From Nocardioides sp. AX2bis (lineage in GTDB: Bacteria; Actinomycetota; Actinomycetes; Propionibacteriales; Nocardioidaceae): a DNA stretch of 64,000 bases. The notes beneath the pieces were generated by a model. The model had not been told where the DNA came from. It searched no databases and worked only from the letters and a program-made list of their open reading frames with translations. This document shows, piece after piece, positions 8,790 through 16,505 of this stretch (its first letter is position 1; every line of letters starts with the position of its first letter). The position numbers and the translations under genes were made by a program. The stretch is from the NCBI RefSeq assembly GCF_902506435.1, contig NZ_LR733215.1:1636097-1700096 (forward strand). The letters are read 5' to 3'.

Positions 8790-9262
8790 CAGGGGCACTC
8801 CTCGAGGACGATGTCGACGCCGGCCTTGACGGGTGCGAGCTCGTGCTCGCCGGCGTAGAACTTGCGGGCGCGGACGTCGACGACCTGGCCGTCGTCGCCC
8901 CAGACACCGGCGTCGGTGAGGGCGTCGAGGACGGCGCGGGTGAGCTTGTCCAGGTCGTTCTTGTTGGTCGGGTAGAGCGGTGCGCTGTTCTTGAGCAGGT
9001 GCGCGTTGCGGCCGGTGCGGTAGTGGCTGGCCGGTCGGTCGAAGGCGAAGCGGAGCCAGATCCGGACGGGGCCGATGAGCTTGTCCTGGTAGCGGTGGGC
9101 GTCGCGGGCGTGGGCGGTGACGTGGGCGCGCCAGGGCTTGAGGCGGGTGGCGTTGGCGTCGCGGACGCCGTTGCCGTAGCGGTTGGCGGTCTTGGAGCCC
9201 TGGGGGATGGGGGTGCCGGTGACGCGGATGGCGACCCGGTCGGGGGTGAGGAGGTCGCTCAT
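8789..9262 (-). CDS. RusA-family Holliday junction resolvase
   Basis: The 157-residue product matches RusA endonucleases, which cut Holliday junctions during phage recombination and replication. The N terminus has the family's GTPIPQGSKTA start, and the conserved acidic core NDLDKLTRAVLDALTDAGVWGDDGQV supplies the metal-binding aspartates. Family length is about 120-160 residues. The ATG overlaps the upstream stop by four bases. Its job would be to resolve intermediates made by the other recombination proteins of this operon; the operon also encodes two exonucleases. Confidence 0.9.
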   Translation of the reverse strand: MSDLLTPDRVAIRVTGTPIPQGSKTANRYGNGVRDANATRLKPWRAHVTAHARDAHRYQDKLIGPVRIWLRFAFDRPASHYRTGRNAHLLKNSAPLYPTNKNDLDKLTRAVLDALTDAGVWGDDGQVVDVRARKFYAGEHELAPVKAGVDIVLEECP

Positions 9263-9465
9263 GCGGCGTCACCGCCCTGGTCGGCGTAGGCCTCGGGGCA
9301 GTGCTCGTCGTGGCGGCCGACGCAGACGCAGGAGGCCTGGTCGCCGTCCCAGTGGGGCTCGACCGTGGGCTGCGGCGTCGGCTGGGGCGCGGGCCGGTTC
9401 TCCCAGATCCGCATCAGCGCGACGACGTCGTGGTTCGGCATCTGCCCGGGGTGTGGCTCGGTCAT
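9259..9465 (-). CDS. Small cysteine-containing phage protein
   Basis: The 68-residue product starts MTEPHPGQMPNHDVVALM, has a Pro-rich linker (PAPQPTPQPTVEP), and ends with a compact Cys/His group (SCVCVGRHDEHCPEAY) that may bind a metal ion. No family is recognised. ATGA overlaps on both sides make it a coupled member of the early operon. Confidence 0.55.
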   Translation of the reverse strand: MTEPHPGQMPNHDVVALMRIWENRPAPQPTPQPTVEPHWDGDQASCVCVGRHDEHCPEAYADQGGDAA

Positions 9466-9599
9466 CGGGCACCTCCGGTGCGACGGGCCCGGCGGGGTGC
9501 GAGCACCAGGTCGAGGGCGGACAGGAACGCGCGGCAAGCGCGGGCCAGGGCGTGGTGCAGGACCCAGCCGGCGCGCTCTCGGCGTGTGGTGGTCGTCAT
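9462..9599 (-). CDS. Very short basic phage protein
   Basis: A 45-codon frame (MTTTTRRERAGWVLHHALAR at its start) fills the gap between its neighbours. ATG 9597-9599 overlaps the upstream stop and its TGA overlaps the downstream ATG. These overlaps on both ends are the main evidence. The product is arginine-rich with one amphipathic helix (LARACRAFLSALDLVLA) and a basic tail. Its function is unknown. Confidence 0.5.
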   Translation of the reverse strand: MTTTTRRERAGWVLHHALARACRAFLSALDLVLAPRRARRTGGAR

Positions 9600-10234
9600 C
9601 GGGCCACCCCCAGCGCACGTCCGGCGAGCTCGACCTGGTCCCAGGCGCTCTGGTCGCCGCCGCGGCGATCGGGGTGGGCCGCGGCTCGGGCCTTGCGGTG
9701 CAGTTCGGCGTCGTCGGCCCAGTCGGCGTCCTCGCCGACGATCGCGATCAGCACCTGCAGCGCCTCGTCGTCGGTCATCGGGGCGGGCCCGGTGGCGATC
9801 GCGCTGCCGCCGCCGATGGCCTTGAACCCGGTGTACTGCTGACCCGAGGTGACGCCGTACCGGTCGACGAGCCGCAGCGCCTCGAGGGCCTTGGCCATCG
9901 CGTAGACGTTGTGCTGCCAGTCCTCCATCATCCGGAAGCGGGATCCGGGCTGGCGGACGAACCGGTCGGTGGCGTACACCAGCGCGCCGTGTCGGGAGTC
10001 GAAGGCGAGGCGGGCGCGGCCGGAGGCGGCGCGGGTGTTGGCGCGGACCTGGCCGTCCATGCGGATGTCGCGTTCGCGGACGTCGAGTTCGAGCACGATG
10101 TCGGTGGCCTTGAGCATGTCGAGCTCGCGCTCGAGCAGGGTGACGGCGTCGGACCAGGTGGTGGTGAACTGCGAGGCCTGGCGGGTGCCGCCGAAGCCGG
10201 TGACGTCGCTGGTGGGACGGACGGTGTACTTCAT
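9596..10234 (-). CDS. Phage protein with a C-terminal J-domain-like segment
   Basis: The 212-residue product has an unrecognised N-terminal domain (MKYTVRPTSDVTGFGGTRQA, then strands such as IVLELDVRERDIRMDG). The last 55 or so residues look like the core of a DnaJ domain: helix DDAELHRKARAAAHPDRRGGDQSAW contains the diagnostic HPD tripeptide and is followed by a third helix (VELAGRALG). J-domain proteins stimulate Hsp70; in phages they may recruit the host DnaK for replication. Here that is inferred from the motif only. The ATG at 10234 overlaps the stop of the upstream gene; an in-frame ATG nine codons earlier lies inside that gene and is disfavoured. Confidence 0.65.
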   Translation of the reverse strand: MKYTVRPTSDVTGFGGTRQASQFTTTWSDAVTLLERELDMLKATDIVLELDVRERDIRMDGQVRANTRAASGRARLAFDSRHGALVYATDRFVRQPGSRFRMMEDWQHNVYAMAKALEALRLVDRYGVTSGQQYTGFKAIGGGSAIATGPAPMTDDEALQVLIAIVGEDADWADDAELHRKARAAAHPDRRGGDQSAWDQVELAGRALGVAR

Positions 10235-10527
10235 GCGGTCCTCCGGTGGTCGTGCAGGCACTCGGTGCCAGCGCAGTGCGCGGGCGCGAAGTCGAGGTCG
10301 AGCACCTCGGTGACGGCGCGCCCAGCGGCCCGGTGCACGTGGCGGCGGGCGCGGAACCGGGCGAGCGCTTCGGCCGACAGCGACCGCTCGAGCGGGGACG
10401 CGGTGCGCCGGCCGGGGCAGGTGCCCTCGGTGGTCTCGTGCCGGCCGTGCTCGAACGCCCGCGAGCAGCGGGGCTCGACGTCGGGCAGGTCGAGCTGCTC
10501 GGGCTGGGTGGCGGTGGTGGTGCTCAT
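10231..10527 (-). CDS. Small phage protein, unknown function
   Basis: The 98-residue product begins [20 protein letters not shown] and has scattered Cys/His residues (RCSRAFEHGRHETTEGTCPG; FAPAHCAGTECLHDH) that could form one or two metal sites. It sits between the DEDDh exonuclease and the J-domain-like gene with four-base overlaps on both sides. No family is recognised. Confidence 0.6.
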   Translation of the reverse strand: MSTTTATQPEQLDLPDVEPRCSRAFEHGRHETTEGTCPGRRTASPLERSLSAEALARFRARRHVHRAAGRAVTEVLDLDFAPAHCAGTECLHDHRRTA

Positions 10528-11381
10528 GCCACGGCCCCCGTACCGGTGCCGGCGGCCAGGTCGGCGGCGAGGCCGGTGTGGATCGGCCAACCCGGGTCGA
10601 CGCCGTCGTGCTCGATGCCGGCCTTGTCGAAGTAGGCCCGCAGGGAGTCGGCCTGCTCGCGACGCCACCCGATCTGGTGGGAGTGCAGCGTCTGCAGCTT
10701 CAGCCGCGCCGTCGCCGGCCACGCGACCATGAGCTTGCTGGCCAGCCGGATCGTGGCCAGGGCGTCCCCGGCGGCATCGTGCGCCCCGGTGTGGACGACC
10801 CCGTAGTGCGCGCAGAGACTGGTGAGGGTCTTGTCGGTCGACCCGCAGCCGCCGCACTTGACCTTCCCGCCGCGGCACCCGCCCTTGACCTTGCGCCAGG
10901 GGTCGAAGGCCTTCTCGATCACGAACGGGTCGACGACGCCGCGGATCCCGTTGGGTCGCGACGACAAGGTGGGGACGTCGTGGCGGCCGAGCTCGGTCTC
11001 GAGCATGGTGAGGTCGTAGGTGGCGTTGTGGACGATGAGCGCGAACTCGTTCTGCATGGCCATGCCGCACTGGGCGGCGATCTCGAAGAGCGCGGCCTCG
11101 CGGGGGAGCGGGGCGGTGCCCTTGTTGCTGATTCGCATGGCCTGGGCGCCTCCCAGGCGCTGCTCGAGGCGGTCGTTGGTCCACCCGTGCACCTGTGCGG
11201 CCTCGTCGGGGATGTCGATGCCGGGGTTGATCAGCCAGGTGATGTTGGTGGGTCGCTGGCCGGGGGTGGCGTGGACGATGGCGGCGGTGACGATGCGGTC
11301 GACGCGCGGGTTGATCCCACTGGTCTCCAGATCGAACGCCAGGACGCTGTCCTCGTGCCACTTCTGCTGCGCGGTGCTCAT
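10524..11381 (-). CDS. DnaQ-like DEDDh 3'-5' exonuclease
   Basis: The 285-residue product has the three exonuclease motifs of the DnaQ/epsilon superfamily: Exo [11 protein letters not shown] near the start, Exo [14 protein letters not shown], and Exo [13 protein letters not shown] with the histidine five residues before the aspartate (DEDDh). A metal-ribbon-like insertion ([18 protein letters not shown], bases about 10845-10890) lies between Exo II and Exo III and is not usual in DnaQ. A C-terminal extension of about 90 residues follows. It probably trims or proofreads DNA ends during phage replication. Start ATG 11381 overlaps the upstream stop. Confidence 0.85.
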   Translation of the reverse strand: MSTAQQKWHEDSVLAFDLETSGINPRVDRIVTAAIVHATPGQRPTNITWLINPGIDIPDEAAQVHGWTNDRLEQRLGGAQAMRISNKGTAPLPREAALFEIAAQCGMAMQNEFALIVHNATYDLTMLETELGRHDVPTLSSRPNGIRGVVDPFVIEKAFDPWRKVKGGCRGGKVKCGGCGSTDKTLTSLCAHYGVVHTGAHDAAGDALATIRLASKLMVAWPATARLKLQTLHSHQIGWRREQADSLRAYFDKAGIEHDGVDPGWPIHTGLAADLAAGTGTGAVA

Positions 11382-11782
11382 GCTGCGTCTCCCTTCGGCA
11401 GGAACCGGCCGGACTCGGGGTCGTGGACGGTGCCGGCGTACGCCGTGTCGCGGCGGTTCTGGGCCTGCTGGGAGGCGGTCGCCCAGCGGCAGTTCTCGGG
11501 TGTGTAGGGGCCGTCGTTGTCGGTCCGGTCGAGGCTGTAGAGGGGCCGGCCGCCGGGCGTCTTGCCGTCGGGGCGCGGGCCCATGTCGGCGACGAACGCC
11601 CAGAAGTCGGTGCGCCACCGGTCGCAGACGGTGATGCCGCGGCCGCCGTAGTTGGCCCACCGGGTGTGGGTGGGCCGGTGGCAGCGGCCGAGCATGTCGT
11701 TGTAGATCTGGTAGAGCGGGTGGCTGTACTTGCCGCCGCGCCAGTTGCTGTTGGCCGACCCGGGGTGGCTGTAGGCGCTCAC
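11378..11782 (-). CDS. HNH-like phage endonuclease or AP2-type protein
   Basis: The 134-residue product has a pattern common to phage homing-type endonucleases and related proteins: [35 protein letters not shown], and [30 protein letters not shown]. The last block resembles an HNH core (D-x-N-D...NCRW), but a clean HNH triad is not visible, so catalysis is uncertain. The GTG start overlaps the upstream stop. Such genes are often selfish and move between phages independently. Confidence 0.6.
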   Translation of the reverse strand: MSAYSHPGSANSNWRGGKYSHPLYQIYNDMLGRCHRPTHTRWANYGGRGITVCDRWRTDFWAFVADMGPRPDGKTPGGRPLYSLDRTDNDGPYTPENCRWATASQQAQNRRDTAYAGTVHDPESGRFLPKGDAA

Positions 11783-11952
11783 GCCGCACCCCCGACGCCC
11801 TTGACGGTCCAGACCTGGGTCTTCGACTTCGGGTAGTTCTGCACGTTGGTGACGTGGGCGGAGCCCTCGACGATCACGAGGACGTCGTCGGTGAGTTCGG
11901 TGGTCTCGGTGTCCCCGGTGGCGGTGTCCTCGACGGTGATCCTGATCGTCAT
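11779..11952 (-). CDS. Short phage protein, unknown function
   Basis: This 57-residue, beta-rich and acidic product ([20 protein letters not shown] to [11 protein letters not shown]) is supported by ATGA/GTGA overlaps with both neighbours. It has no transmembrane segment, and no family is recognised. Confidence 0.55.
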   Translation of the reverse strand: MTIRITVEDTATGDTETTELTDDVLVIVEGSAHVTNVQNYPKSKTQVWTVKGVGGAA

Positions 11953-13145
11953 GCGGGCACCTGCTCCCCGGCGGTGAGAAGGCCGAGGTAGTGCTGCAGC
12001 TCGGCAGCGGACGCGGTCGAGGAGGTGACGCCGCCCATGCGGCGGGCGAAGTCGTCCTCGACGTCGGGGAGCTGCATGCCCTGCTGGCCGGAGGCGGCGA
12101 GGATCTGCTGCCAGAGCGCGTCCTCGCTGACCGGGGCGGCCTCGGCCGGAGCAGCGGCCGGCTGGGTGGCGGGTGCCTGGTCTTCGACGATGTCGGCGTC
12201 GACCGCGCCGTCGGCGTCCGGGGCCGGGGCGGCCTCCTTGGCGTCCTGGATCTGGTGCGCGCGGGCCTTCCACGCTTCGACGTACCGCTGCGCGCCCTCG
12301 GGGCTGGCAGCCGGGTTGCCCCGGGCGGCCTGGCCGATGAGCTCGTCGCTCTTCATCGAGTCCCAGGCCTGGACGAGGCCGTCGTGGGTGTCGATGCCCG
12401 TGAGGTCTGCCGTCGGCCCGGCGTACGGGTCAACGTTGGGCTCGGCCGGGGCGCCGGCGGGCAGCGCGGCGTGCTCGGCCGGTACGGGCCCGGCGAGCTC
12501 GGCGGCACCGGACTTCGCGGCGACGACCTCACGGAGCCGGGCGGCGCCGATCTGCAGGTCGAGGACCGGGACGACGAACCGGGAGGTCTTGCCGTCGCGC
12601 ACGCTGCGCCGCTCGACCATGTTGAGGTGCGCGGGGACAAGGTCGCCGACGAACTGGGCGAGCTCGGCGACCGCGGGGATCTCGGCGGCGGCGTTCCAGC
12701 CGTGGGACTCCATGCGCCAGGCGCCGATGGCCTCGAGCTCGGGGAGCATCAGCGAGAGGCGGGTGGTGGGCTTGGCGTCGACGTGGGCGCGGTCGTCGGG
12801 GTTGCAGCGCTCGCCGGTGAGGACGTTGGTCTCGCCGTCGCAGCGGTGGACGCAGCCGCCGCCGGACCAGGTCTCCATCCACTGCGACAGACCGCCCTTC
12901 ATCGCGATGACGGGGATGGAGGTCGAGTCGGTGAAGACCTCGTGCTCGGGCTTGCCGTTGTTGTCCCAGGGGCGGGCCTCGCCGCCGTAGAGGGTGGCGA
13001 GGTCGGCGATGTAGCGGGGGTTGGGGCTGGTGAAGCGGAACGCGGCGAGCTTCATGGGGCGGCCCTTGCCGCCCTCCTTCGCGCCGAGGCGGATACGGCC
13101 GAGCTCGGCGAAGCGGCGCTGCAGCGTGGCGGGTGAGATCGGCAT
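11949..13145 (-). CDS. phiC31 Gp3-like protein (recombination directionality factor family)
   Basis: The 398-residue product begins [21 protein letters not shown] and continues with [40 protein letters not shown] and [27 protein letters not shown]. This is the pattern of the Gp3-like family whose phiC31 member switches the serine integrase to excision. Most homologues sit in early operons, and some databases call them hydrolase or metal-binding proteins; the Cys/His group (C-x3-C, later C) fits a metal site. The conserved domain is about the first 210 residues. The rest is an Ala/Pro/Glu-rich, probably flexible tail. The integrase of this element is a tyrosine recombinase, so a replication role may be the primary one here. 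Confidence 0.75.
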   Translation of the reverse strand: MPISPATLQRRFAELGRIRLGAKEGGKGRPMKLAAFRFTSPNPRYIADLATLYGGEARPWDNNGKPEHEVFTDSTSIPVIAMKGGLSQWMETWSGGGCVHRCDGETNVLTGERCNPDDRAHVDAKPTTRLSLMLPELEAIGAWRMESHGWNAAAEIPAVAELAQFVGDLVPAHLNMVERRSVRDGKTSRFVVPVLDLQIGAARLREVVAAKSGAAELAGPVPAEHAALPAGAPAEPNVDPYAGPTADLTGIDTHDGLVQAWDSMKSDELIGQAARGNPAASPEGAQRYVEAWKARAHQIQDAKEAAPAPDADGAVDADIVEDQAPATQPAAAPAEAAPVSEDALWQQILAASGQQGMQLPDVEDDFARRMGGVTSSTASAAELQHYLGLLTAGEQVPA

Positions 13146-13147
13146 GG

Positions 13148-13297
13148 TCAGGAGTCCTTCGAGTCGTCAGTCGGAACCGGGAAGTTGTGGCCGGAGGCGG
13201 CGCGGCAGTGGATGCGCGGGCCGGGGCCGTCGGTGTGCGCGGCGTGGCAGACATAGGCCGGCGAGTCGCACATCGGGCAGGTGAGGTCGTCGGTCAT
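13148..13297 (-). CDS. Small zinc-ribbon phage protein
   Basis: The 49-residue product starts MTDDLTCPMCDSPAYVCHAA. The C-x2-C plus later Cys/His residues suggest a single zinc site. It starts in a TGATG overlap with the exonuclease gene and ends 2 bp before the Gp3-like gene. Its function is unknown. Confidence 0.55.
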   Translation of the reverse strand: MTDDLTCPMCDSPAYVCHAAHTDGPGPRIHCRAASGHNFPVPTDDSKDS

Positions 13298-14235
13298 CAG
13301 GCGACCGCCTTCGGCTCGACGACCGGCGGCGCGTCGACGCGCTCCCACGCCTTGACGTCCTGGCCGTGGAACAGCCGCTGCAGCTCGACCGCACCGAGGA
13401 ACGCCTTGAACACGTCCCGGCCGGTCGGCTGGGGGATCAGGGCGTGCGCGTCGCGGCGCCAGTTCAAGATCGCGGCACCCTCGAACCGCGGCACCTTCAC
13501 CACCGACTCGTCGGGCAGCACCGCCTCCTCGGCGAACCGCAGCCCGGCCAGCTGCAGCGGCTGGTCGGCGTACACCGTGCCGACTGGCTTCTTCATCGAC
13601 GACTTCCCGTCGAGCAGCCACAGCCGCCGGCGGTCCCACCCGGTGAAGGTCGTGCGCCCGGTGGTCGCGTCGTAGGCCAGCGGCAGGTGCAGCCACAGGT
13701 CACCGGTGCCGGCGTACCCGTGCTTGCGCGAGACCACGGTTAGCTCGGCGGCCTCGACGTGGCGGTCGAGGTCGATGCGCCACGCCTCGAGGAACGCCAC
13801 GTGCTGGGCGACGAACGGGGCGACCTCCTCGTCGTACGGCAGCGCCCCGCCGAGGACCTCAGCGTGGGCGTGGGCGTGGACCCGGGTGCCGAGGTCGGCG
13901 GCCTTCTCCCACTCGTTCTTGTGCGCGGCCTTGATCTGCGCGGTGAGGCAGAACCGGCAGATCCCGCACCGGTCGGCGACCCGGCGGCGGGCGCACGGCC
14001 CCTCGGGGGACTGGCGGGAGGTGGCGACCATGGCCGGGAGCAGGTCCCAGGCGGCGGCCGCGGTGGACTTCGCGGCTGCCGGGACGAGGGCGGGCTTGGC
14101 GATGACGGACTGGGCGTTGGTCACCGAGATGAGGCCGGGGGCCTCGATGTCGGTCAAGGGGCAGCCGTCGTTGCCGCAGGGGCCGTAGTAGCGCCCGATG
14201 CCCTTGATGTCGCGGGAGTGCGCGGGGGCAGTCAT
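13297..14235 (-). CDS. PD-(D/E)XK phage exonuclease (RecB/Cas4-like)
   Basis: The 312-residue product shows the nuclease core: GYAGTGDLWLHL (motif with the first metal-binding Asp), LWLLDGKSS (D-x-K) and YADQPLQLAGLRF (motif with conserved Gln/Tyr). This order is typical of RecB/Cas4-like phage exonucleases. Clustered cysteines upstream (CARRRVADRCGICRFC) and near the N terminus (CGNDGCPLTD) could hold an Fe-S cluster, as in Cas4 or AddB, but the match is not decisive. Together with the RusA resolvase and the Gp3-like protein it would form the phage recombination module. The ATG overlaps the upstream stop. Confidence 0.8.
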   Translation of the reverse strand: MTAPAHSRDIKGIGRYYGPCGNDGCPLTDIEAPGLISVTNAQSVIAKPALVPAAAKSTAAAAWDLLPAMVATSRQSPEGPCARRRVADRCGICRFCLTAQIKAAHKNEWEKAADLGTRVHAHAHAEVLGGALPYDEEVAPFVAQHVAFLEAWRIDLDRHVEAAELTVVSRKHGYAGTGDLWLHLPLAYDATTGRTTFTGWDRRRLWLLDGKSSMKKPVGTVYADQPLQLAGLRFAEEAVLPDESVVKVPRFEGAAILNWRRDAHALIPQPTGRDVFKAFLGAVELQRLFHGQDVKAWERVDAPPVVEPKAVA

Positions 14236-14552
14236 GCCGGGCCTCCGTTCTGCAGGTTGCAGGCGGTGCAGTCGGACACCGCGGCGGGGTCGCGGGGGTT
14301 GTCCTGGATGGACCCGGTGTCGCCGCACGCCCAGCAGGCCGGCGGGAGGGTGAAGTACGGGTCGCGGGCGTCGGGGCCCATCTCGTCGACCAAGCCGTCG
14401 AGCTCGTCGCGTGCCTCGGCTCCGAGGTCGGAGATCGACGGGGCGGCCGCGTCGGGGATGAGCGCGAGCTCGCGCTCGTACTGGCGGACGGTCTCGAGCA
14501 CTCGGAGCGCGTGGGCCTCGCGGTGCTCGGGGGTGACGTCGAGGGTGCTCAC
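14232..14552 (-). CDS. Phage protein with a C-terminal zinc finger
   Basis: The 106-residue product has a helical first half (REAHALRVLETVRQYERELAL) and a C-terminal pair of knuckles (CWACGDTGS and CTACN) that resembles a DnaJ-type or ribbon zinc site. It starts at GTG 14552, overlapping the stop of the upstream membrane protein gene (GTGA). No family is recognised. Confidence 0.6.
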   Translation of the reverse strand: MSTLDVTPEHREAHALRVLETVRQYERELALIPDAAAPSISDLGAEARDELDGLVDEMGPDARDPYFTLPPACWACGDTGSIQDNPRDPAAVSDCTACNLQNGGPA

Positions 14553-14707
14553 CGGTCGACACCGCCTTCGAACTCCGTCATGCCCGGGGTGGTGGCCACG
14601 TGGGTCTCCCAGGCGGCGGCGCGAGCCATGGCCTGGTCGAGCGCGATCAGCGCCCAGATCAAGGCGGACCCGATGACGACGGTCAGCACGAAGGTGGAGT
14701 CGCTCAT
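14549..14707 (-). CDS. Small phage membrane protein
   Basis: The 52-residue product has one hydrophobic helix near its start (TFVLTVVIGSALIWALIAL), so it is probably a single-pass membrane protein. Overlapping start and stop codons with both neighbours support it. Phage-encoded small membrane proteins can affect superinfection, but nothing specific is recognisable. Confidence 0.6.
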   Translation of the reverse strand: MSDSTFVLTVVIGSALIWALIALDQAMARAAAWETHVATTPGMTEFEGGVDR

Positions 14708-15165
14708 GCCGACACCGCCTGGTCCTGGTCGGCCAGGAGGGACCCGCAGTCCCACTCGACGAGGTCGCGGGTCTCGGTCCGCTCGGGCACGGCTGCGGCG
14801 GCGGGGCGGGCGGGGATGGTGACGGTCTCGGTGCCGACGACGCGGCGGGTGCAGACCTGCTCGCGCTGCACGGAGACCTCGAGGCTGAGCCCGTTCCACC
14901 GTCGGGTGAAGCGCGCGGTGTCGTCGGTCCTGTTGAAGTCCTTCGACCAGGTGCCGCCGAGCGCGGTGATGATGGCGCGGGCCTTGTCGCCGGCGTTGGC
15001 CGGGTCACGGTGGGCGAGGTGCAGGTACCAGTGCAGGTCGGCGGTCTCCGGCCGGTGGTCGTAGAGCGAGGTGAACGGGACCGGGAGGTCCGGGTGGGCC
15101 TCGATGAGCTCGGCGACCGCGCGGAGCGTGTCGGCCGCGGTGCGGGTCGTGGTGCTGTCGTTCAT
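14704..15165 (-). CDS. Phage protein, unknown function
   Basis: The 153-residue product starts MNDSTTTRTAADTLRAVAEL and has a mixed alpha/beta appearance (LHWYLHLAHRDPANAGDKARAIITALGG). It is the first gene of the run of coupled genes; an 88-bp gap separates it from the excisionase-like gene, and GAGAGG lies upstream of its ATG. No catalytic motif is seen. Confidence 0.6.
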   Translation of the reverse strand: MNDSTTTRTAADTLRAVAELIEAHPDLPVPFTSLYDHRPETADLHWYLHLAHRDPANAGDKARAIITALGGTWSKDFNRTDDTARFTRRWNGLSLEVSVQREQVCTRRVVGTETVTIPARPAAAAVPERTETRDLVEWDCGSLLADQDQAVSA

Positions 15166-15253
15166 GGGAAGATGCCTCTCGTTCGTGAGGTCCGGGACTG
15201 CTGCCAGGCGGGTGCCGGGCCTCGCGTCTTTCGGTGGGGTGTGCTGGTGCCGG

Positions 15254-15478
15254 TCAGGCCGTGCGCGCGGTGCGGGTGTGGGCCTCGACGAATGCCGTCA
15301 GGTCCTCGGCACGGATGCGGGTCTTGGGGCGCTTCGCGCCGGCGATCGCGATCTCGACCGCACGCAGCTGGCCGAGCGCGACGAGGTTGTAGACGTGGCC
15401 CCGCGAGCACGACAGGCGCGCGGCGGCGTCGGTGACAGTCAGCAGCTCGGGGAGCGCCGGGAGCGACTGGGCTCTCAT
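15254..15478 (-). CDS. Excisionase-like HTH protein
   Basis: The 74-residue product is a MerR/excisionase-type winged HTH: LLTVTDAAARLSCSRGHVYNLVALGQLRAVEIA followed by a wing and KTRIRAEDLTAFVEAHT. Such proteins act as excisionases for tyrosine integrases or as early regulators. It overlaps the upstream XRE gene (ATGA), so the two are coexpressed from the central promoter region, away from the integrase. That is the usual place for a Xis. Confidence 0.75.
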   Translation of the reverse strand: MRAQSLPALPELLTVTDAAARLSCSRGHVYNLVALGQLRAVEIAIAGAKRPKTRIRAEDLTAFVEAHTRTARTA

Positions 15479-15783
15479 GCTGCGTCATCACCATCCACAC
15501 GCGAGGCAGTAGCAACGCGGGGCGTGCGAGAGACCTCGCGGGCCTCGAAGTAGTCCTCCAGGTCGACGTCGAGCGCCTTACAGATCCGTAGTGCGACGTC
15601 CTCGGAGCAGTCGCGGTCGCGGCCCGACTCCAGGAGCGAGACGTACTGCTGGGTGCAGCGGGTCATCACGGCCAGCTGGAACTGGGTCATGTCGCGGGCC
15701 TTGCGTCGGCGGCGGAGCTTGGCCGGGTCCTTGATGTGCATCCACACCTCGCGGGTAGGGGGCCGGTAGCGGGTCCGGTTCAT
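15475..15783 (-). CDS. XRE-family regulator (Cro-like candidate)
   Basis: The 102-residue product carries an HTH of the lambda repressor/Cro type (MTQFQLAVMTRCTQQYVSLLESGRDRDCSEDVALRICKALDVDLEDYFE). It is the first gene of the early (minus-strand) operon and faces the repressor candidate across the control region, which is the position of Cro in lambdoid switches. The ATG at 15783 has GAAGGAA about 8 nt upstream; the frame is open further upstream but that part runs through palindromic operator DNA. Confidence 0.8.
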   Translation of the reverse strand: MNRTRYRPPTREVWMHIKDPAKLRRRRKARDMTQFQLAVMTRCTQQYVSLLESGRDRDCSEDVALRICKALDVDLEDYFEAREVSRTPRVATASRVDGDDAA

Positions 15784-15980
15784 GGGTGGTTCCTTCGTCT
15801 CGGTGATTACAACTGACGCCCGTGACGGTAGCAACCGCTTGTGAGTTGTACAAGCGCATCGGTAGGAATGTTGTCGCTGGTCAACGCCCCGCGACCGGAA
15901 CCTCAGAAACCTGTGACTTGTGATCACACGGATGTGGTTCACGCCGGGTCGTTGTACAACCTCTCGACGGAAGGCCCACC
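15784..15980. promoter_or_regulatory. Divergent control region of the prophage with palindromic operator candidates
   Basis: This 197-bp gap separates the early operon from the lysogeny arm. It holds two copies of TTGTACAA (15846-15853 and 15952-15959; the second is inside the perfect palindrome GTTGTACAAC, 15951-15960), an inverted repeat CTTGT/ACAAG (15838-15854) that includes the first copy, and a third perfect palindrome TGTGATCACA (15919-15928). These are good candidates for repressor and Cro-like binding sites. No convincing -35/-10 pair was identified. Confidence 0.55.
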
Positions 15981-16505
15981 TTGAGCGACGTGACCGAGAC
16001 GCTCCAGGACCTCATGGAGCGTCGCCTCCGAGAGATGGGTAAGAGACGTGGCCGTGGCGAGAGCATCAGCCTGCGAGAGGCGTACACACGCCTGGTCAAC
16101 CAGCACCCGGACGAGCCGAGGCCGACGTACGAGGTGTTCCGCCGGATCCGCAAGGACGGCCACACGAACATCAGCGACGAGACCGCGGGCGCGGTCGCCA
16201 CCATGCTGGACGTCCCGCTCGCGGACGTCCTAGCAGCTGCCGGCATGCCGCCGCGGCTGGGCAGGTTCGAGCTGCCCGGTCGCGCGGACTCCCTCAGCAG
16301 GGAGCAACGCGACGTCGTGCTCGGTGTCGTCGACGCGATCCTCGACGCCGGCGCCGACTCCGCCCAGAAGCCGGTGGCACCGGCAAGACACCTCGCGCCC
16401 GCCGCGCGCACCATCAAGGGCCGCACGCCCACCCAGCAGCTGCGCGCGAACATCGACGCCGCAGACCAAGAGACCCAGGACCCCGGGGGAGTAGAGCCGT
16501 CGTGA
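15981..16505 (+). CDS. Putative prophage repressor (HTH protein)
   Basis: The 174-residue product has an N-terminal helical DNA-binding-like region (ISLREAYTRLVNQ, TYEVFRRIRKDGHTNISDETAGAVATMLDVPLADVLAAAG) and a linker plus basic tail. It is the first gene of the lysogeny arm and faces the Cro-like gene, so it is the best candidate for the immunity repressor. The TTG start is supported by GACGGAAGG 8 nt upstream; the first ATG would remove 11 residues. The next gene starts inside its stop (GTGA). Confidence 0.6.
   Translation: MSDVTETLQDLMERRLREMGKRRGRGESISLREAYTRLVNQHPDEPRPTYEVFRRIRKDGHTNISDETAGAVATMLDVPLADVLAAAGMPPRLGRFELPGRADSLSREQRDVVLGVVDAILDAGADSAQKPVAPARHLAPAARTIKGRTPTQQLRANIDAADQETQDPGGVEPS

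Noticed and set aside
11378..11782. Group I intron or intein around the HNH-like gene
   Set aside because: Both neighbours are complete and joined by four-base overlaps, so nothing is interrupted.
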